A stretch of 64,000 nt of DNA from Rhynchopus euleeides (taxonomy: Eukaryota; Euglenozoa; Diplonemea; Diplonemida; Diplonemidae), in contig OY723239.1 of assembly GCA_963210315.1 (NCBI GenBank), positions 1,831,501 through 1,895,500 on the forward strand. The letters are read 5' to 3'. The position numbers and the translations under genes are program-made. The notes beneath the pieces were generated by a model. It ran no database searches. It had not been told where the DNA came from and was given only the letters and a program-made list of their open reading frames with translations. Shown in pieces: positions 9,236 through 20,035 of this stretch (the first letter of the stretch is position 1; each line of letters starts with the position of its first letter).

Positions 9236-9619
9236 ATGTTGCACATGCAGACCCTTCGCGCTCTGTTCAGTCAGCTGCAGGAGGCTGACTCGGGAAGGCG
9301 GGCAGCAATCAGTAGCGGCGCCTGGTGGCCATGGTGCAGAGCTACCGCGTACACACTGCTCTGCTCTGTGTGGGCTGCGGGGTATTTATTCATCAACCTT
9401 CGGCACCCGGTGCGTCGGGCCGCATATGTGAGCATGGCAGCCGCCAGGCAACGCCGCCACCAGTCTCAGCAACAGTCACCCGCACCGGCACCAACACCAG
9501 CACCAGCACCGACACAGGGCAGCCCCCAGAAGCAAAGTGGGGCACATTGCATACGGCAGGGGTCAATACCCACCCCGCCGCCCGGACTGCCTTCGTGTAG
9601 TGTGGCAGCACCACGATGA
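9236..9619 (+). CDS. Doubtful ORF with one hydrophobic helix
   Basis: 127 codons just after the proposed stop of the preceding gene. It has a hydrophobic segment (about residues 40-58, YTLLCSVWAAGYLFI) and a Pro/Ala/Gln-rich tail. It could be an extra exon of the upstream gene, because a phase-0 acceptor-like CACATGCAG precedes it, but no donor avoids the TGA at 9220-9222. It may be chance. The stretch 9620-10164 shows no gene. Confidence 0.2.
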   Translation: MLHMQTLRALFSQLQEADSGRRAAISSGAWWPWCRATAYTLLCSVWAAGYLFINLRHPVRRAAYVSMAAARQRRHQSQQQSPAPAPTPAPAPTQGSPQKQSGAHCIRQGSIPTPPPGLPSCSVAAPR

Positions 9620-10164
9620 GAGGGTTTGCAAGGGGCTCGCCCGGCCAGCAGTGGCGGTGCGTGGGTGGCCTTGCAGGGCATGCAAGTGTCTTGCGTCCTG
9701 ACGTGCAGCCATCGGCGGATGTGGCATCCGGTGGCGGGGGGCTGAGGCGTTCCTGCCGGGTGCTTCCCACAGCTGTCTTCAGTCAGGCGGCGGGTGGTGC
9801 GCAGTGCGATGTGTGGTCGCCGTGGTGTGGGGCGAATGTCAAATACCCTGCCTTGCACAGGGCGTGTCTGTGTTGCCCTGACACCGCAACCCGCTAGCCT
9901 GCTGTGCCACAGTGGGGCCGCTGACCGCACCCCTGCCTGTCTCTGCCGTGCCCCAAAGAGAGAGGATCCTTGCCAGCCTCAACAGCCCGCAGCGCCCTCT
10001 CTTGGCAAAGTGCAAACCACCACAGCTTGTCGTGCTTCTGGGCACAGGATCCAACACAGGCCTGGTGGCGGAGTGGAGGGAACTGTCCTTGACGAGTTAC
10101 GAGCAACGAAGCGGAGCGGAGTCACGAAGTAACGAAGGATATCGGACGACTGACGCTTTTGGAT

Positions 10165-10294
10165 TACCGTAAACGGAAAAAGGGTGGATCGTAAAAAATG
10201 TTCGGGAAAAACCCATTTGTTCCGTCTTTTTTACGGTCCACCGATAGTACGGTTCACCTTTATTACGGTCCACACCATATTTCCTTTTACGGTA
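10165..10294 (+). repeat. 130-bp foldback element upstream of the ART-ankyrin gene A
   Basis: The outer arms TACCGTAAACGGAAA and TTTCCTTTTACGGTA, and the inner arms GGTGGATCGTAAAAAA and TTTTTTACGGTCCACC, are inverted with one mismatch each. The block is AT-rich with repeated ACGGT(C/T)CAC. It lies about 515 bp before the start codon and recurs at the same place before the two other paralogues. It may be a MITE or a regulatory palindrome; the sequence does not decide. Confidence 0.75.
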
Positions 10295-10808
10295 GTACAT
10301 TCATGCCACTTCACAAAGCCTCAACACAGCCTTGAGACGGCAAGTGTGCGCTCAACAAGAAGTAGTCTGGAACTGTTCTCCCACAGTTGCTGGACAGGGT
10401 GTCCACATTAAAGCGAAAGGAGTACGATTATGCACCACATGCGCTGCCAGGTGCTGTGGCCCCACTTACCTGGAGGCCTCAGGCCTGGAAGACACCACTG
10501 CTGTTGTGGAACATGTTGTGTTGCAGCTGCATGTGGTCAGTCTGAGGGGATGCAGGCGTGTTGTTGTCTGTCCAGTCGCATGAGGATGCAACGGGGCGGT
10601 TGGTTCCATTTCCATTCCTTCTCAGCAGCTGCGACTCAATCGCAGTAAAAACAGACTCAAACCAACAGAGAGGAGGAGGTGGTCCCAGCCCCCGTCCCAA
10701 CAGATCAGGCTGAGTTGAAGAGTAGAGGATGCACTGGTCTTTGCACACCCACACACATGCACCACACAGACAGAGTTGACACCTGCAGGGTCAGCGGTGT
10801 GAAGGAAG

Positions 10809-13800
10809 ATGTCAACGACAGCGGGGTCGGGTGTGCAGGCTGCGAAGGCTTTGGCGTCTCCAGCCACAACCACGAAGACAACCACAACAACAACCGCAAC
10901 CGCAACCACAACCACAGCAGATGCTGTGAAGACGGCGTGGGAGGCGGTGGAGCAGCTGCACGCACAGGTGGAGAGCAGGGTGGGTGATGGCGGGGAGGCA
11001 GTGGAGGTGGACAGGAAGCTGGAGGCGGCGCTTGGGGAGTGGCACGACGCACTGTGCCACAGCGTGATTGCTGCGATGAACAAGTGCCTGGAGCGGAGGA
11101 AGGGGCGGGGCGTCGCCGTCGGGGAATGTGCATCACTGGCGTTGGGGGCGCGGAAAGAACTGGAGAAGGCGGCGAAGGAGTTCAAGCGGGCAGCAGGGTT
11201 GGTCACAGCGAGCAAGGGGGTGAGCCGGTTCGGCGACGGGATCCGTGAGATCGACGTGGACCAGGGGTGGAGCGACTTCTTTCAGGGGGCGTCGTACGTA
11301 ATGCCGCTGCTTGCGACGGTGCAGGCTGCGATGGAGGCGGAGTGCGAGGGGTACGTCATTTGCGGTGCGTGTGGGATTGCGCTGAAGGCGGAGTGCAAGG
11401 AGCGGCACGTGGGGAAGTGCGAGAAGCTGGACGAGGCGGGGCGGGGTGGCGGTGGGCGGTTCGAGACGATGACTGCGGACTGGGCGGTGCAGCAGGTGGA
11501 AGGGAAGGCAGAGCCGTACCTGCGTCTGTACTCGCTGGAGAGCCCGCTGTGCTACGGGGTGAACGCGGCGATGCGCGAGGTCGCGTTCTCGAAGAAGCGG
11601 GAGCGCTACGAGCCGATGAAGGGGTTTGCGTATTCCCTGTACCGCGCAATGCTGTCGCAGCCGAAGTACGAGGGGACGGTGTTCCGCGCAATGGACTTCC
11701 GTGTGAAGGAGTCGCTGTACTCGGTGGGGGCGGTTGTGACGATGCCGCACCCCACAAGCGCAAGCGAGGATCCGGACGTCGTGAAGGACTTCCTGGGGAA
11801 GGGGGAGGGCGGGGACGAGGTGCAGGGCACCATCCTCGTGCTGCGTGTGCGGACGGGGCGCAGCATCGCCCAGTTCAGCCGCTTCCCCAAGGAGAAGGAG
11901 GTGCTGATCGCGACAAACACACAGTTCCGTGTGGTGGGGCGGCCTGACGTCGGTGTGCTGCGTCTGCTGGAGATGGCGCTGGACTCAAGCCTGCGCAACG
12001 TCGTGGTGGTGGAGCTGCAGGAAGTCGACTTCGATCACTGGGGCAAGCTCACTGACATCATGACAGATGTGGAAAGGGTGCGCAACGCCCCGCTGCTTCA
12101 TACCATCAAGACGAAGGTCGAAAGGGAGAAGGAGCATCAGTACCATCCGGTGACCCGTTCGGTTGTGTTTGTGGGTTACCCACCCAGCACGGAGATGCCT
12201 GTTGTGGACGGGAAGACGCTGCTCGAGAGGGCGGTGGAGGTGGAACACAACGAGCAGGTGGTGTCGCTGTGCTGTGCCAACCTGGCACACGCAGGTCGCA
12301 CGGAGGACCTCAACAAGGCGCTCGAGACAGCGTTGCGCATGAACGAGAGCGGGAGCCACTACAACACCGCGGCAGTGCTGCTGAGCAAGGGTGCGGATGT
12401 TGGGTCCCTACCGCAGGAGCTGCACACAGCAGGTGTCGCGATCGTTGCGTGTGCTTGCAAGCGAGCGGTGTTGGACAAGGCAATTGGCGCCCTTGGGGAC
12501 ACGTTCTGGAGGGCGTACGAGCAAGAGGGACCGCGGAAAGGGTGGACTGTGCTGCATGCGGCAGCCGCAAGGAACCGTTCTGACCTGCTGGAGGATGTCC
12601 TCCTGTCGGGCAAGCTATCGCCTGACACGGTGGATGCGTTGGGGCGCACTGCTTGCAGCGTCGCTGCTGCTTCCGGCTGTGTCGACGCTTTGCACATCCT
12701 CATCAAGGTCGGACAAGCAGATGTGAACAAGGCCGACAATGACGGTGCGACGCCGTGTGCCAGGGCCGCACAGAAAGGACACGTGGACGCTGTTCGTACA
12801 CTCATCGCTGAAGGACGTGCTGATGTGAATCAGCCTGCCAACGACGGGAAGACACCCTGTTTCTTCGCAGCTGAGAACGGATACCTTGTATCGCTGCGCA
12901 TCCTCATCACGGAAGGACATGCTGATGTGACTATGGCACACAACATACTTGGCGGTGAGACGCCGTGTCATAGGGCAGCTCATGAGGGGCATCCTGACAC
13001 AGTGCGGCTCCTCATCACTGAAGGACATGCTGATGTGAACAAGGCCGCTCGGAACGGTTGCACACCCTGTTTCTTCGCAGCTCAGAATGGACACGTTGAA
13101 GTGTTGCGCATCCTCATCACTGAAGGACATGCTGATGTAAGTAAGGCCCTCACCGACGGGAGGACTCCGTGTTTCATGGCAGCTCAGGAGGGCCACGCCG
13201 ACGCATTGCGCATCCTCATCACGGAAGGACATGCTGATGTGAATGCGGCCGACAACGACGGGATGACTCCGTGTCAGGCGGCAGCTCAGGGGGGGCACGC
13301 GGACGCATTGCGCATCCTCATCACGGAAGGACATGCTGATGTGAATGCGGCCGACAACGACGGGAGGACTCCGTGTCGGGCGGCAGCTTATGGTGGCCAC
13401 GCCGACGCATTGCGCATCCTCATCACTGAAGGACATGCTGATGTGAATGCGGCTGACAACGACGGGAGGACTCCGTGTCGGGCGGCAGCTCAGGGGGGGC
13501 ACGCGGACGCATTGCGCATCCTCATCACGGAAGGACATGCTGATGTGAATGCGGCCGACAACGACGGGAGGACTCCGTGTCGGGCGGCAGCTTATGGTGG
13601 CCACGCCGACGCATTGCGCATCCTCATCACGGAAGGACATGCTGATGTGAATGCGGCTGACAACGACGGGAGGACTCCGTGTCGAGCGGCAGCTCAGGGG
13701 GGGCACGCGGACGCATTGCGCATCCTCATCACTGAAGGACATGCTGATGTGAATGCGGCTGACAACGACGGGAGGACTCCGTGTCGAGCGGCAGCTCAGG

Positions 13801-15887
13801 GGGGGCACGCGGACGCATTGCGCATCCTCATCACGGAAGGACATGCTGATGTGAATGCGGCCGACAACGACGGGAGGACTCCGTGTCGGGTGGCAGCTTT
13901 TGGTGGCTACGCCGACGCATTGCGCATCCTCATCACGGAAGGACATGCTGATGTGAACAAGGCACACAACGACGGGAGGACTCCGTGTCGGGCGGCAGCT
14001 TTTGGTGGCCACGCCGACGCATTGCGCATCCTCATCACGGAAGGACATGCTGATGTGAATACCGCCGACAACGACGGGACGACTCCGTGTCGAGCGGCAG
14101 CTTATGGTGGACACGCCGACGCATTGCGCATCCTCATCACGGAAGGACATGCTGATGTGAATGCGGCCGACAACGACGGGAGGACTCCGTGTCGGGTGGC
14201 AGCTTTTGGTGGCCACGCCGACGCATTGCGCATCCTCATCACGGAAGGACATGCTGATGTGAACAAGGCACACAACGACGGGAGGACTCCGTGTCGGGCG
14301 GCAGCTTTTGGTGGCCACGCCGACGCATTGCGCATCCTCATCACGGAAGGACATGCTGATGTGAATGCGGCCGACAACGACGGGACGACTCCGTGTTTCA
14401 TCGCCGCTCAGGAAGGACATGTGGACGCATTGCGCATCCTCATCACGGAAGGACATGCTGATGTGAATACCGCCGACAACGACGGGACGACTCCGTGTCG
14501 AGCGGCAGCTTATGGTGGACACGCCGACGCATTGCGCATCCTCATCACGGAAGGACATGCTGATGTGAATGCGGCCGACAACGACGGGAGGACTCCGTGT
14601 CGAGCGGCAGCTCAGGGGGGGCACGCGGACGCATTGCGCATCCTCATCACGGAAGGACATGCTGATGTGAATGCGGCCGACAACGACCGGAGGACTCCGT
14701 GTCGGGCGGCAGCTCATGGTGGCCACGCCGACGCATTGCGCATCCTCATCACGGAAGGACATGCTGATGTGAATGCGGCCGACAACCACGGGAGGACTCC
14801 GTGTCGAGCGGCAGCTTATGGTGGACACGCCGACGCATTGCGCATCCTCATCACGGAAGGACATGCTGATGTGAATGCGGCCGACAACGACGGGAGGACT
14901 CCGTGTCGAGCGGCAGCTTATGGTGGACACGCCGACGCATTGCGCATCCTCATCACGGAAGGACATGCTGATGTGAATACGGCCGACAACGACGGGATGA
15001 CTCCGTGTTTCATCGCCGCTCAGGAGGGACATACCGACGCATTGCGCATCCTCATCACAGAGGGACATGCTGATGTGAATACGGCCGACAACGACGGGAG
15101 GAGTCCGTGTTTCATCGCCGCTCAGGAGGGACACGCGGACGCATTGCGCATCCTCATCACGGAAGGACATGCTGATGTGAATACGGCCGACAACGACGGG
15201 ACGACTCCGTGTCGAGCGGCAGCTTATGGTGGACACGCCGACGCATTGCGCATCCTCATCACGGAAGGACATGCTGATGTGAATACGGCCGACAACGACG
15301 GGACGACTCCGTGTTTCATCGCCGCTCAGGAGGGACACGCGGACGCATTGCGCATCCTCATCACGGAAGGACATGCTGATGTGAATACGGCCGACAACGA
15401 CGGGATGACTCCGTGTTTCATCGCCGCTCAGGAGGGACATACCGACGCATTGCGCATCCTCATCACGGATGGACATGCTGATGTGAATACGGCCGACAAC
15501 GACGGGATGACTCCGTGTTTCATCGCCGCTCAGGAGGGACATACCGACGCATTGCGCATCCTCATCACGGATGGACATGCTGATGTGAATATGGCCGACA
15601 ACGACGGGAGGACTCCGTGTTTCATCGCCGCTCAGGAGGGACACGCGGACGCATTGCGCATCCTCATCACGGAAGGACATGCTGATGTGAATACGGCCGA
15701 CAACGACGGGAGGACTCCGTGTCGAGCGGCAGCTTATGGTGGCCACGCCGACGCATTGCGCATCCTCATCACGGAAGGACATGCTGATGTGAATACGGCC
15801 GACAGCGACGGTGATACGCCTCTTTCTATTGCAGAACAAGGCGGCCACACAGCTGCAGTTGCCATCTTGTCTGCAGCGATGGAGTGA
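10809..15887 (+). CDS. Zinc-finger/ADP-ribosyltransferase-like/ankyrin-repeat protein A
   Basis: Single open frame of 1,692 aa. Order: Thr-rich N-terminus (residues 18-36); helical region (37-160); C2HC finger with C185, C188, H200, C204; ADP-ribosyltransferase-like domain (about 235-380); helical linker; about 33 ankyrin repeats (576-1692). The transferase call rests on an R-S-E layout: R293 in GTVFRAMDF, Ser in the PTSAS motif (316-319), and E362/E364 in GRSIAQFSRFPKEKEVLI. An ExE pair is typical of arginine-specific mono-ADP-ribosyltransferases. It would transfer ADP-ribose from NAD to a protein chosen by the ankyrin array (inference). No signal peptide or membrane helix is seen, so it is probably intracellular. 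The repeats are 34 aa, with TPC where TPLH is usual. Paralogues B and C follow downstream. Confidence 0.8.
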   Translation: MSTTAGSGVQAAKALASPATTTKTTTTTTATATTTTADAVKTAWEAVEQLHAQVESRVGDGGEAVEVDRKLEAALGEWHDALCHSVIAAMNKCLERRKGRGVAVGECASLALGARKELEKAAKEFKRAAGLVTASKGVSRFGDGIREIDVDQGWSDFFQGASYVMPLLATVQAAMEAECEGYVICGACGIALKAECKERHVGKCEKLDEAGRGGGGRFETMTADWAVQQVEGKAEPYLRLYSLESPLCYGVNAAMREVAFSKKRERYEPMKGFAYSLYRAMLSQPKYEGTVFRAMDFRVKESLYSVGAVVTMPHPTSASEDPDVVKDFLGKGEGGDEVQGTILVLRVRTGRSIAQFSRFPKEKEVLIATNTQFRVVGRPDVGVLRLLEMALDSSLRNVVVVELQEVDFDHWGKLTDIMTDVERVRNAPLLHTIKTKVEREKEHQYHPVTRSVVFVGYPPSTEMPVVDGKTLLERAVEVEHNEQVVSLCCANLAHAGRTEDLNKALETALRMNESGSHYNTAAVLLSKGADVGSLPQELHTAGVAIVACACKRAVLDKAIGALGDTFWRAYEQEGPRKGWTVLHAAAARNRSDLLEDVLLSGKLSPDTVDALGRTACSVAAASGCVDALHILIKVGQADVNKADNDGATPCARAAQKGHVDAVRTLIAEGRADVNQPANDGKTPCFFAAENGYLVSLRILITEGHADVTMAHNILGGETPCHRAAHEGHPDTVRLLITEGHADVNKAARNGCTPCFFAAQNGHVEVLRILITEGHADVSKALTDGRTPCFMAAQEGHADALRILITEGHADVNAADNDGMTPCQAAAQGGHADALRILITEGHADVNAADNDGRTPCRAAAYGGHADALRILITEGHADVNAADNDGRTPCRAAAQGGHADALRILITEGHADVNAADNDGRTPCRAAAYGGHADALRILITEGHADVNAADNDGRTPCRAAAQGGHADALRILITEGHADVNAADNDGRTPCRAAAQGGHADALRILITEGHADVNAADNDGRTPCRVAAFGGYADALRILITEGHADVNKAHNDGRTPCRAAAFGGHADALRILITEGHADVNTADNDGTTPCRAAAYGGHADALRILITEGHADVNAADNDGRTPCRVAAFGGHADALRILITEGHADVNKAHNDGRTPCRAAAFGGHADALRILITEGHADVNAADNDGTTPCFIAAQEGHVDALRILITEGHADVNTADNDGTTPCRAAAYGGHADALRILITEGHADVNAADNDGRTPCRAAAQGGHADALRILITEGHADVNAADNDRRTPCRAAAHGGHADALRILITEGHADVNAADNHGRTPCRAAAYGGHADALRILITEGHADVNAADNDGRTPCRAAAYGGHADALRILITEGHADVNTADNDGMTPCFIAAQEGHTDALRILITEGHADVNTADNDGRSPCFIAAQEGHADALRILITEGHADVNTADNDGTTPCRAAAYGGHADALRILITEGHADVNTADNDGTTPCFIAAQEGHADALRILITEGHADVNTADNDGMTPCFIAAQEGHTDALRILITDGHADVNTADNDGMTPCFIAAQEGHTDALRILITDGHADVNMADNDGRTPCFIAAQEGHADALRILITEGHADVNTADNDGRTPCRAAAYGGHADALRILITEGHADVNTADSDGDTPLSIAEQGGHTAAVAILSAAME
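12729..15809 (+). repeat. 102-bp coding tandem repeats (ankyrin array of gene A)
   Basis: About 31 units of 102 bp (34 codons) include the invariant stretch GCATTGCGCATCCTCATCAC and GAAGGACATGCTGATGTGAA. Units 8-32 are nearly identical at DNA level and differ mainly at two or three codons (A/Q/Y/F/E before GG, and N-A/T/K-A), while the first few and the last are diverged. This is the pattern expected from unequal crossing over or gene conversion in the array centre. Confidence 0.93.
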
Positions 15888-17145
15888 GTGCCGTCGCACT
15901 CTTTGTGCGGAGTCCTCGCATGGCAGCCGGAGGGGGCATCCCCTGTGGCGGGTGTGTCGTATCTCGCGCACCCCACCACACCCACCCCTTCGCTGAGGGC
16001 GGTGACGCTCTTCACATCCGCTCTCTTCAGATCCCTTGTACATCGCGGTGCCCTGGGGGAACGCTGCGTCCCCCCGAGGCGGAGCCTGTGCAGCTCACTG
16101 GGGGGCTGCGTGAAGTGCCCCCACACCACAAGCCGCGCCCCAACCCTCGACAGGGCAACGGACTGCGTAACGACGCACGACAGACCCCTCCGGTTTGCAG
16201 ACCGGAAGGCTGCCCCGCTGAACCCTGGGGTGGCATTCCCCCAGTCGACGTCACCCTGTGTTGGTCCTCTCAACACCCCGGGTGTCTGCAGGAGAACCAC
16301 CTCCACTGGGGTGTCCACACGCGCATGCACATTCTTTGCGAGGGAGCGGGGTGGCAGGGATGCTGCTGTTGTGTGGGGTGGCCGTTGTGACGAGTGCCAG
16401 GCATGTCCAGGAGTGCACCACAGGGATGACCACCGCCTTCCTATCCTCGAACTCACCAGTCTCATTCTCCGTGGTGCAGCCGGAGCACCCAGGGCAGGTA
16501 GTGACACGTGTGACATGTGAGGACATGCCATTTCCATGGCATGTCATGTGCTTCTTCCGTTCCCCGACAACTGGTGTTGCCATTGTTTTCACGCAGGTAA
16601 TGAAGTAGACCCATGCAGTCTATCCCTTCCACGGGTCCACCCACGATTGTACCACCATCAACCCACGACTGCCCGATCTTACTTTCCGTCTTATCACCCT
16701 GTGCCCCCGAGTGCTCTGTTGTGTTTCGGCGCCAACACACTACACCCTCCCCTGGTGCGCCTCGTCAGGTGTGAGCCAGGATCTGCACAACCTGAGGTGG
16801 CGTCCTATGTATATATTGTGTACACTACGACTGTGCGTGCGTGTGTTGCGGGTGTCTCGCTGCCCATGGCCACCCCCTCACAGTATTGTGTTGGGGTGTT
16901 GATGTGGTGGAGGTGTGTACGAACATAACAAGCAAGTGGGTCTTGTGTCGATCCTTCTGTTTCGTGGAGGGGCCGCACTCAGCGAAGTGTGCTGCTGCCT
17001 CCAGTATTCCCACACAGTGCCACACGCGGCTGTTTCCACAGCCGTGTCGAGCACACCGCCCCCACACCCTGCCCTGCTCTCTCTCTCTCTCTCTGTGCTG
17101 ATAAGTTACACCGTCAACCCAACAGGGTTTGCTGTCTGTAGGCAT
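15888..17145. other. Intergenic region after gene A, partly shared with the region after gene C
   Basis: No clear gene. Bases 15888-16082 match 36054-36248 after gene C. 16367-16500 and 16498-16680 match further blocks there, separated by insertions or deletions in each. A minus-strand stretch around 16450-16500 encodes TCPGCSGCTTENETG, which aligns with a similar Cys motif near 36370. A 20-bp palindrome, CATGCCATTTCCATGGCATG, lies at about 16525. A CT run is at 17077-17096. Confidence 0.6.
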
Positions 17146-17232
17146 GTGGGGCCTTCGCTTAGGAGTGCAGAACAGTGAGCCGCCTCACATGAGAGAGGCA
17201 AGCTGGCACAGTTTGGCACAGGGTGAAGGCAC
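17146..17232 (+). repeat. Short dispersed repeat, GGGGCCTTCGC family (copy a)
   Basis: An 87-bp block opens TGGGGCCTTCGC, contains the hairpin GTGAGCCGCCTCAC and the core CTGGCACAGTTTGGCACAG, and closes GTGAAGGCAC. Related copies lie at 47286-47381, 53107-53203 (inverted) and 60465-60546. The ends are roughly inverted repeats, as in a tiny MITE. Confidence 0.65.
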
Positions 17233-17939
17233 CCGTGAGATCTATTGACGTTTGGTGGCGGGGGATGTTTTCAAGCGGAAGTGGGCCCGGCCCTGAAAGG
17301 GGGCTGGGTCAGTGGTGCGCAAACACGTGCCGAGCACTCGGGTGTGTGCAGGGTTGGGGGCTCCTGACCTTCCCCAGGCAAGTGCCACCCGACACTTTCC
17401 CACAAAGCTTCGCGTGTGTGTGGTGTGGTGGTGGTCAGTGACTCCGCAGCTTGCCGAGACGTAGTCTTCATACCAATGAACACCGTACTTCTGTCTGTGT
17501 GTGATGTGCCTTCCGTTTCACCCTAAGTGTGGTGTTTTGAAACTCTGTTTTCCTGCCTAATCGCAGTGATCTCGTGCCAGGGCTGGCACGGGGGGGCCGC
17601 AGCCCCACATCCCTTTTTCTGGGATAATTGCGGAGGGTGGGCCGCCAGGAGTTCCATGGCCCGACCTTGGCCTACCTCAAAAAATAAAGTTTTTCCGCCG
17701 AGCAGGAGGCGTCACAAGACGTAATCACCTCTCACTGTAGTCCGGCACCGCCTCACCCGCTGACACACACAGAGTGTCCCAGGGTGAAACTTGACAGAAT
17801 ACGGAATATCCGACAAACACCGATGGGGTGAAACCCCACCTTAGCCCTCCGCAATTGCGAAATCCACCGGAGTTTGTACCCCACCGATGTTTCTACCCCT
17901 GTGACACGCTGGGGCAATGCATTTTTTTAGGGAAGTGGG
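17233..17939. other. Intergenic end of unit 1
   Basis: No gene is supported. The stretch CAGGAGGCGTCACAAGACG near 17703 recurs near 37207, so part is dispersed repeat. The right end at 17939 runs straight into the second copy of base 1. Confidence 0.5.
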
Positions 17940-18879
17940 CCCTGCTGTAGTGGCCCTCCTCACAGTGATATCTTTCTATGGAGGGTCCATTATGTCGCAG
18001 AGTGGTGTTGAAGAGCGATAGCAACCCCAGGATGTTGCAACCTGCGTGGGGTGGGGGACGGGCGTACTGCGAGAAACAATATTCCGAAGCAGGGCACGTC
18101 CCTGTTTCATATATGCGGAGGGGCCCTTTCTGCACGGCTTTGGTTTTATTGATGTTTGTGGTGTGCGTGGTTTATTTTCCCTTTTTTTGTTGTTTTTGCA
18201 GCATTTTATGCTGTCGGGTGAGCTTCCGCCCCATGGGAGGCGCTCCTTCCGGCTTGCGCTGCCCACCCATCCCGCCCCCGTCCCCTTCCCACATTCTTTC
18301 TTTTCTTTTAGGGGAGACGTCCTCGCAGTGGCTGTTTGGCCTGACGCGATTCCCCGCCTCAAAGCAGACCCACCTGGCAGCTACTCAAGGCACATGAGGT
18401 GCGAGAGGCGTCAACGGGCGCAACGCCCCTCCCTGCGGTCCGGCTTCCGCCACGTGGCTGACTCAAAGCAGCGAAGTGACCAACGGGAGCGACATCAGGG
18501 ACAGTGGGTGCTAATGAAAAACCGGTTTGCAAAACCGGTTTTTGCCAAAACCAGGGGAATAGGGTGCCCTTTCTGAGAGGTTTCCAAACCAAAAAAAGCC
18601 GGTTTTCTAGTTTGGGGAAATTTATTTTAAAAAAAATGAGATTTCTGGGGAAAAAAAACCAGAATTTTTTTTGGAGTTGTGCTAACAACGCAGGAAACTT
18701 TGCTATGCAGATCATGCAGGACACACCACACCCGCAGCAGGCGTGTGGGGTGTTCTCGCGATCGACGAATACCCGCTGGTTCTTCTCTCCCCTTTCTGAT
18801 TTGCAGACACAAAGTTTCAAGGCGTTTTCTCGTGGGGGATGAGGATATGTCCTCCTGACACCCACCCTTTTCCCGTTTT

Positions 18880-19191
18880 TTTTGGTAAAACACACCCCGT
18901 GTGGTAGAGAAAATACGGCAAGAGTCTCGGTGGGTCGGAAGAGCAGATGGTTCCCGCAACAGCTCCCGGGGAGCGGCGGGTATTTCGCATAGGATGCCGG
19001 ATGTGTGAACACGTTTGTGCGGTTTGCCCTGTGTTGTGTGAACATATGTGTATGTGTGTGTGTATGCTCCACCCAACCCGACACATTTTCTGTACTTCAG
19101 ACAGGTAAGGTCACTCGACACGCGGGGGGGGGGGTTTTGTTGTGTGTTTTTTCTGCCAGCCGACATCACTAGCGCCAGCGAGAAAAAAAAA
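18880..19191 (+). repeat. Split direct repeat A1, copy 2
   Basis: Equivalent to 941-1255, with a shorter poly-G tract and a differently sized A-rich tail. Pairs with A2 at 23975-24290. Confidence 0.87.
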
Positions 19192-19275
19192 TAAAATAAA
19201 AAAAAAATAAAAAAAAATAAAGCGATTTACTAATCGCCAACTCGCGATCAGGCGTTTCCAGGCAGAAAACAGTGC

Positions 19276-20035
19276 GTGCTAGATCACGGTTTGTTACGAC
19301 AGAGCGACCAGAGCAGACTTCGACGCAGGTGCTAGATCACCGCCTTTTACCACAGAGCGACCAGAGCAGACTTCGACGCAGGTGCTAGATCACCGAATTT
19401 TTTACGACAGAGCGATCAGAGCAGACTCGACGTAGGTGCTAGATCACCGCCTTTTACCACAGAGCGACCAGAGCAGACTTCGACGCAGGTGCTAGATCAC
19501 CGCCTTTTACCACAGAGCGACCAGAGCAGATTTCGACGCAGGTGCTAGATCACCGAATTTTTTACGACAGAGCGATCAGAGCAGACTCGACGTAGGTGCT
19601 AGATCACCCCTTTTACCACAGAGCGACCAGAGCAGACTTCGACGCAGGTGCTAGATCACCGAATTTTTTACGACAGAGCGATCAGAGCAGACTCGACGTA
19701 GGTGCTAGATCACCGCCTTTTACCACAGAGCGACCAGAGCAGACTTCGACGCAGGTGCTAGATCACCGCCTTTTACCACAGAGCGACCAGAGCAGACTTC
19801 GACGCAGGTGCTAGATCACCGCCTTTTACCACAGAGCGACCAGAGCAGATTTCGACGCAGGTGCTAGATCACCGAATTTTTTACGACAGAGCGATCAGAG
19901 CAGACTCGACGTAGGTGCTAGATCACCCCTTTTACCACAGAGCGACCAGAGCAGACTTCGACGCAGGTGCTAGATCACCGAATTTTTCTACGACAGAGCG
20001 ATCAGAGCAGACTCGACGCAGGTGCTAGATCACCC
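19276..20035 (+). repeat. 53/54-bp minisatellite in the leader, copy 2
   Basis: About 14 units, net one fewer than unit 1. The order of the two variants also differs inside the array, so more than one change has happened since the duplication. Confidence 0.93.

Larger units (their letters stand above)
1..17939 (+). repeat. Unit 1 of a 17.9-kb tandem segmental duplication
   Basis: The sequence from base 1 restarts at 17940 and runs in parallel for about 14 kb. The offset drifts only at simple repeats: 17939 at the start, 17884 after the minisatellite, 17887 after the poly-G tract, 17897 after the microsatellite. The encoded proteins of the retroelement are identical in the two units. Base 1 lies inside the unit, so its true left edge is outside the window. 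This could be a very recent tandem duplication or an assembly duplication; length differences at several independent repeats favour two real copies or two alleles. Confidence 0.93.

Noticed and set aside
9137..9619. Joining the 9236-9619 frame as a fourth exon of the unknown gene
   Set aside because: The TGA at 9220-9222 would have to be skipped and the only GT available (about 9226) would leave a 25-bp intron.
12615..16043. 1,142-codon open frame antisense to ankyrin gene A (and 30512-32065 antisense to gene B)
   Set aside because: It mirrors the 102-bp ankyrin repeats exactly; a stop-free antisense unit stays open when multiplied. The sense strand has the ankyrin consensus and the transferase-like domain.
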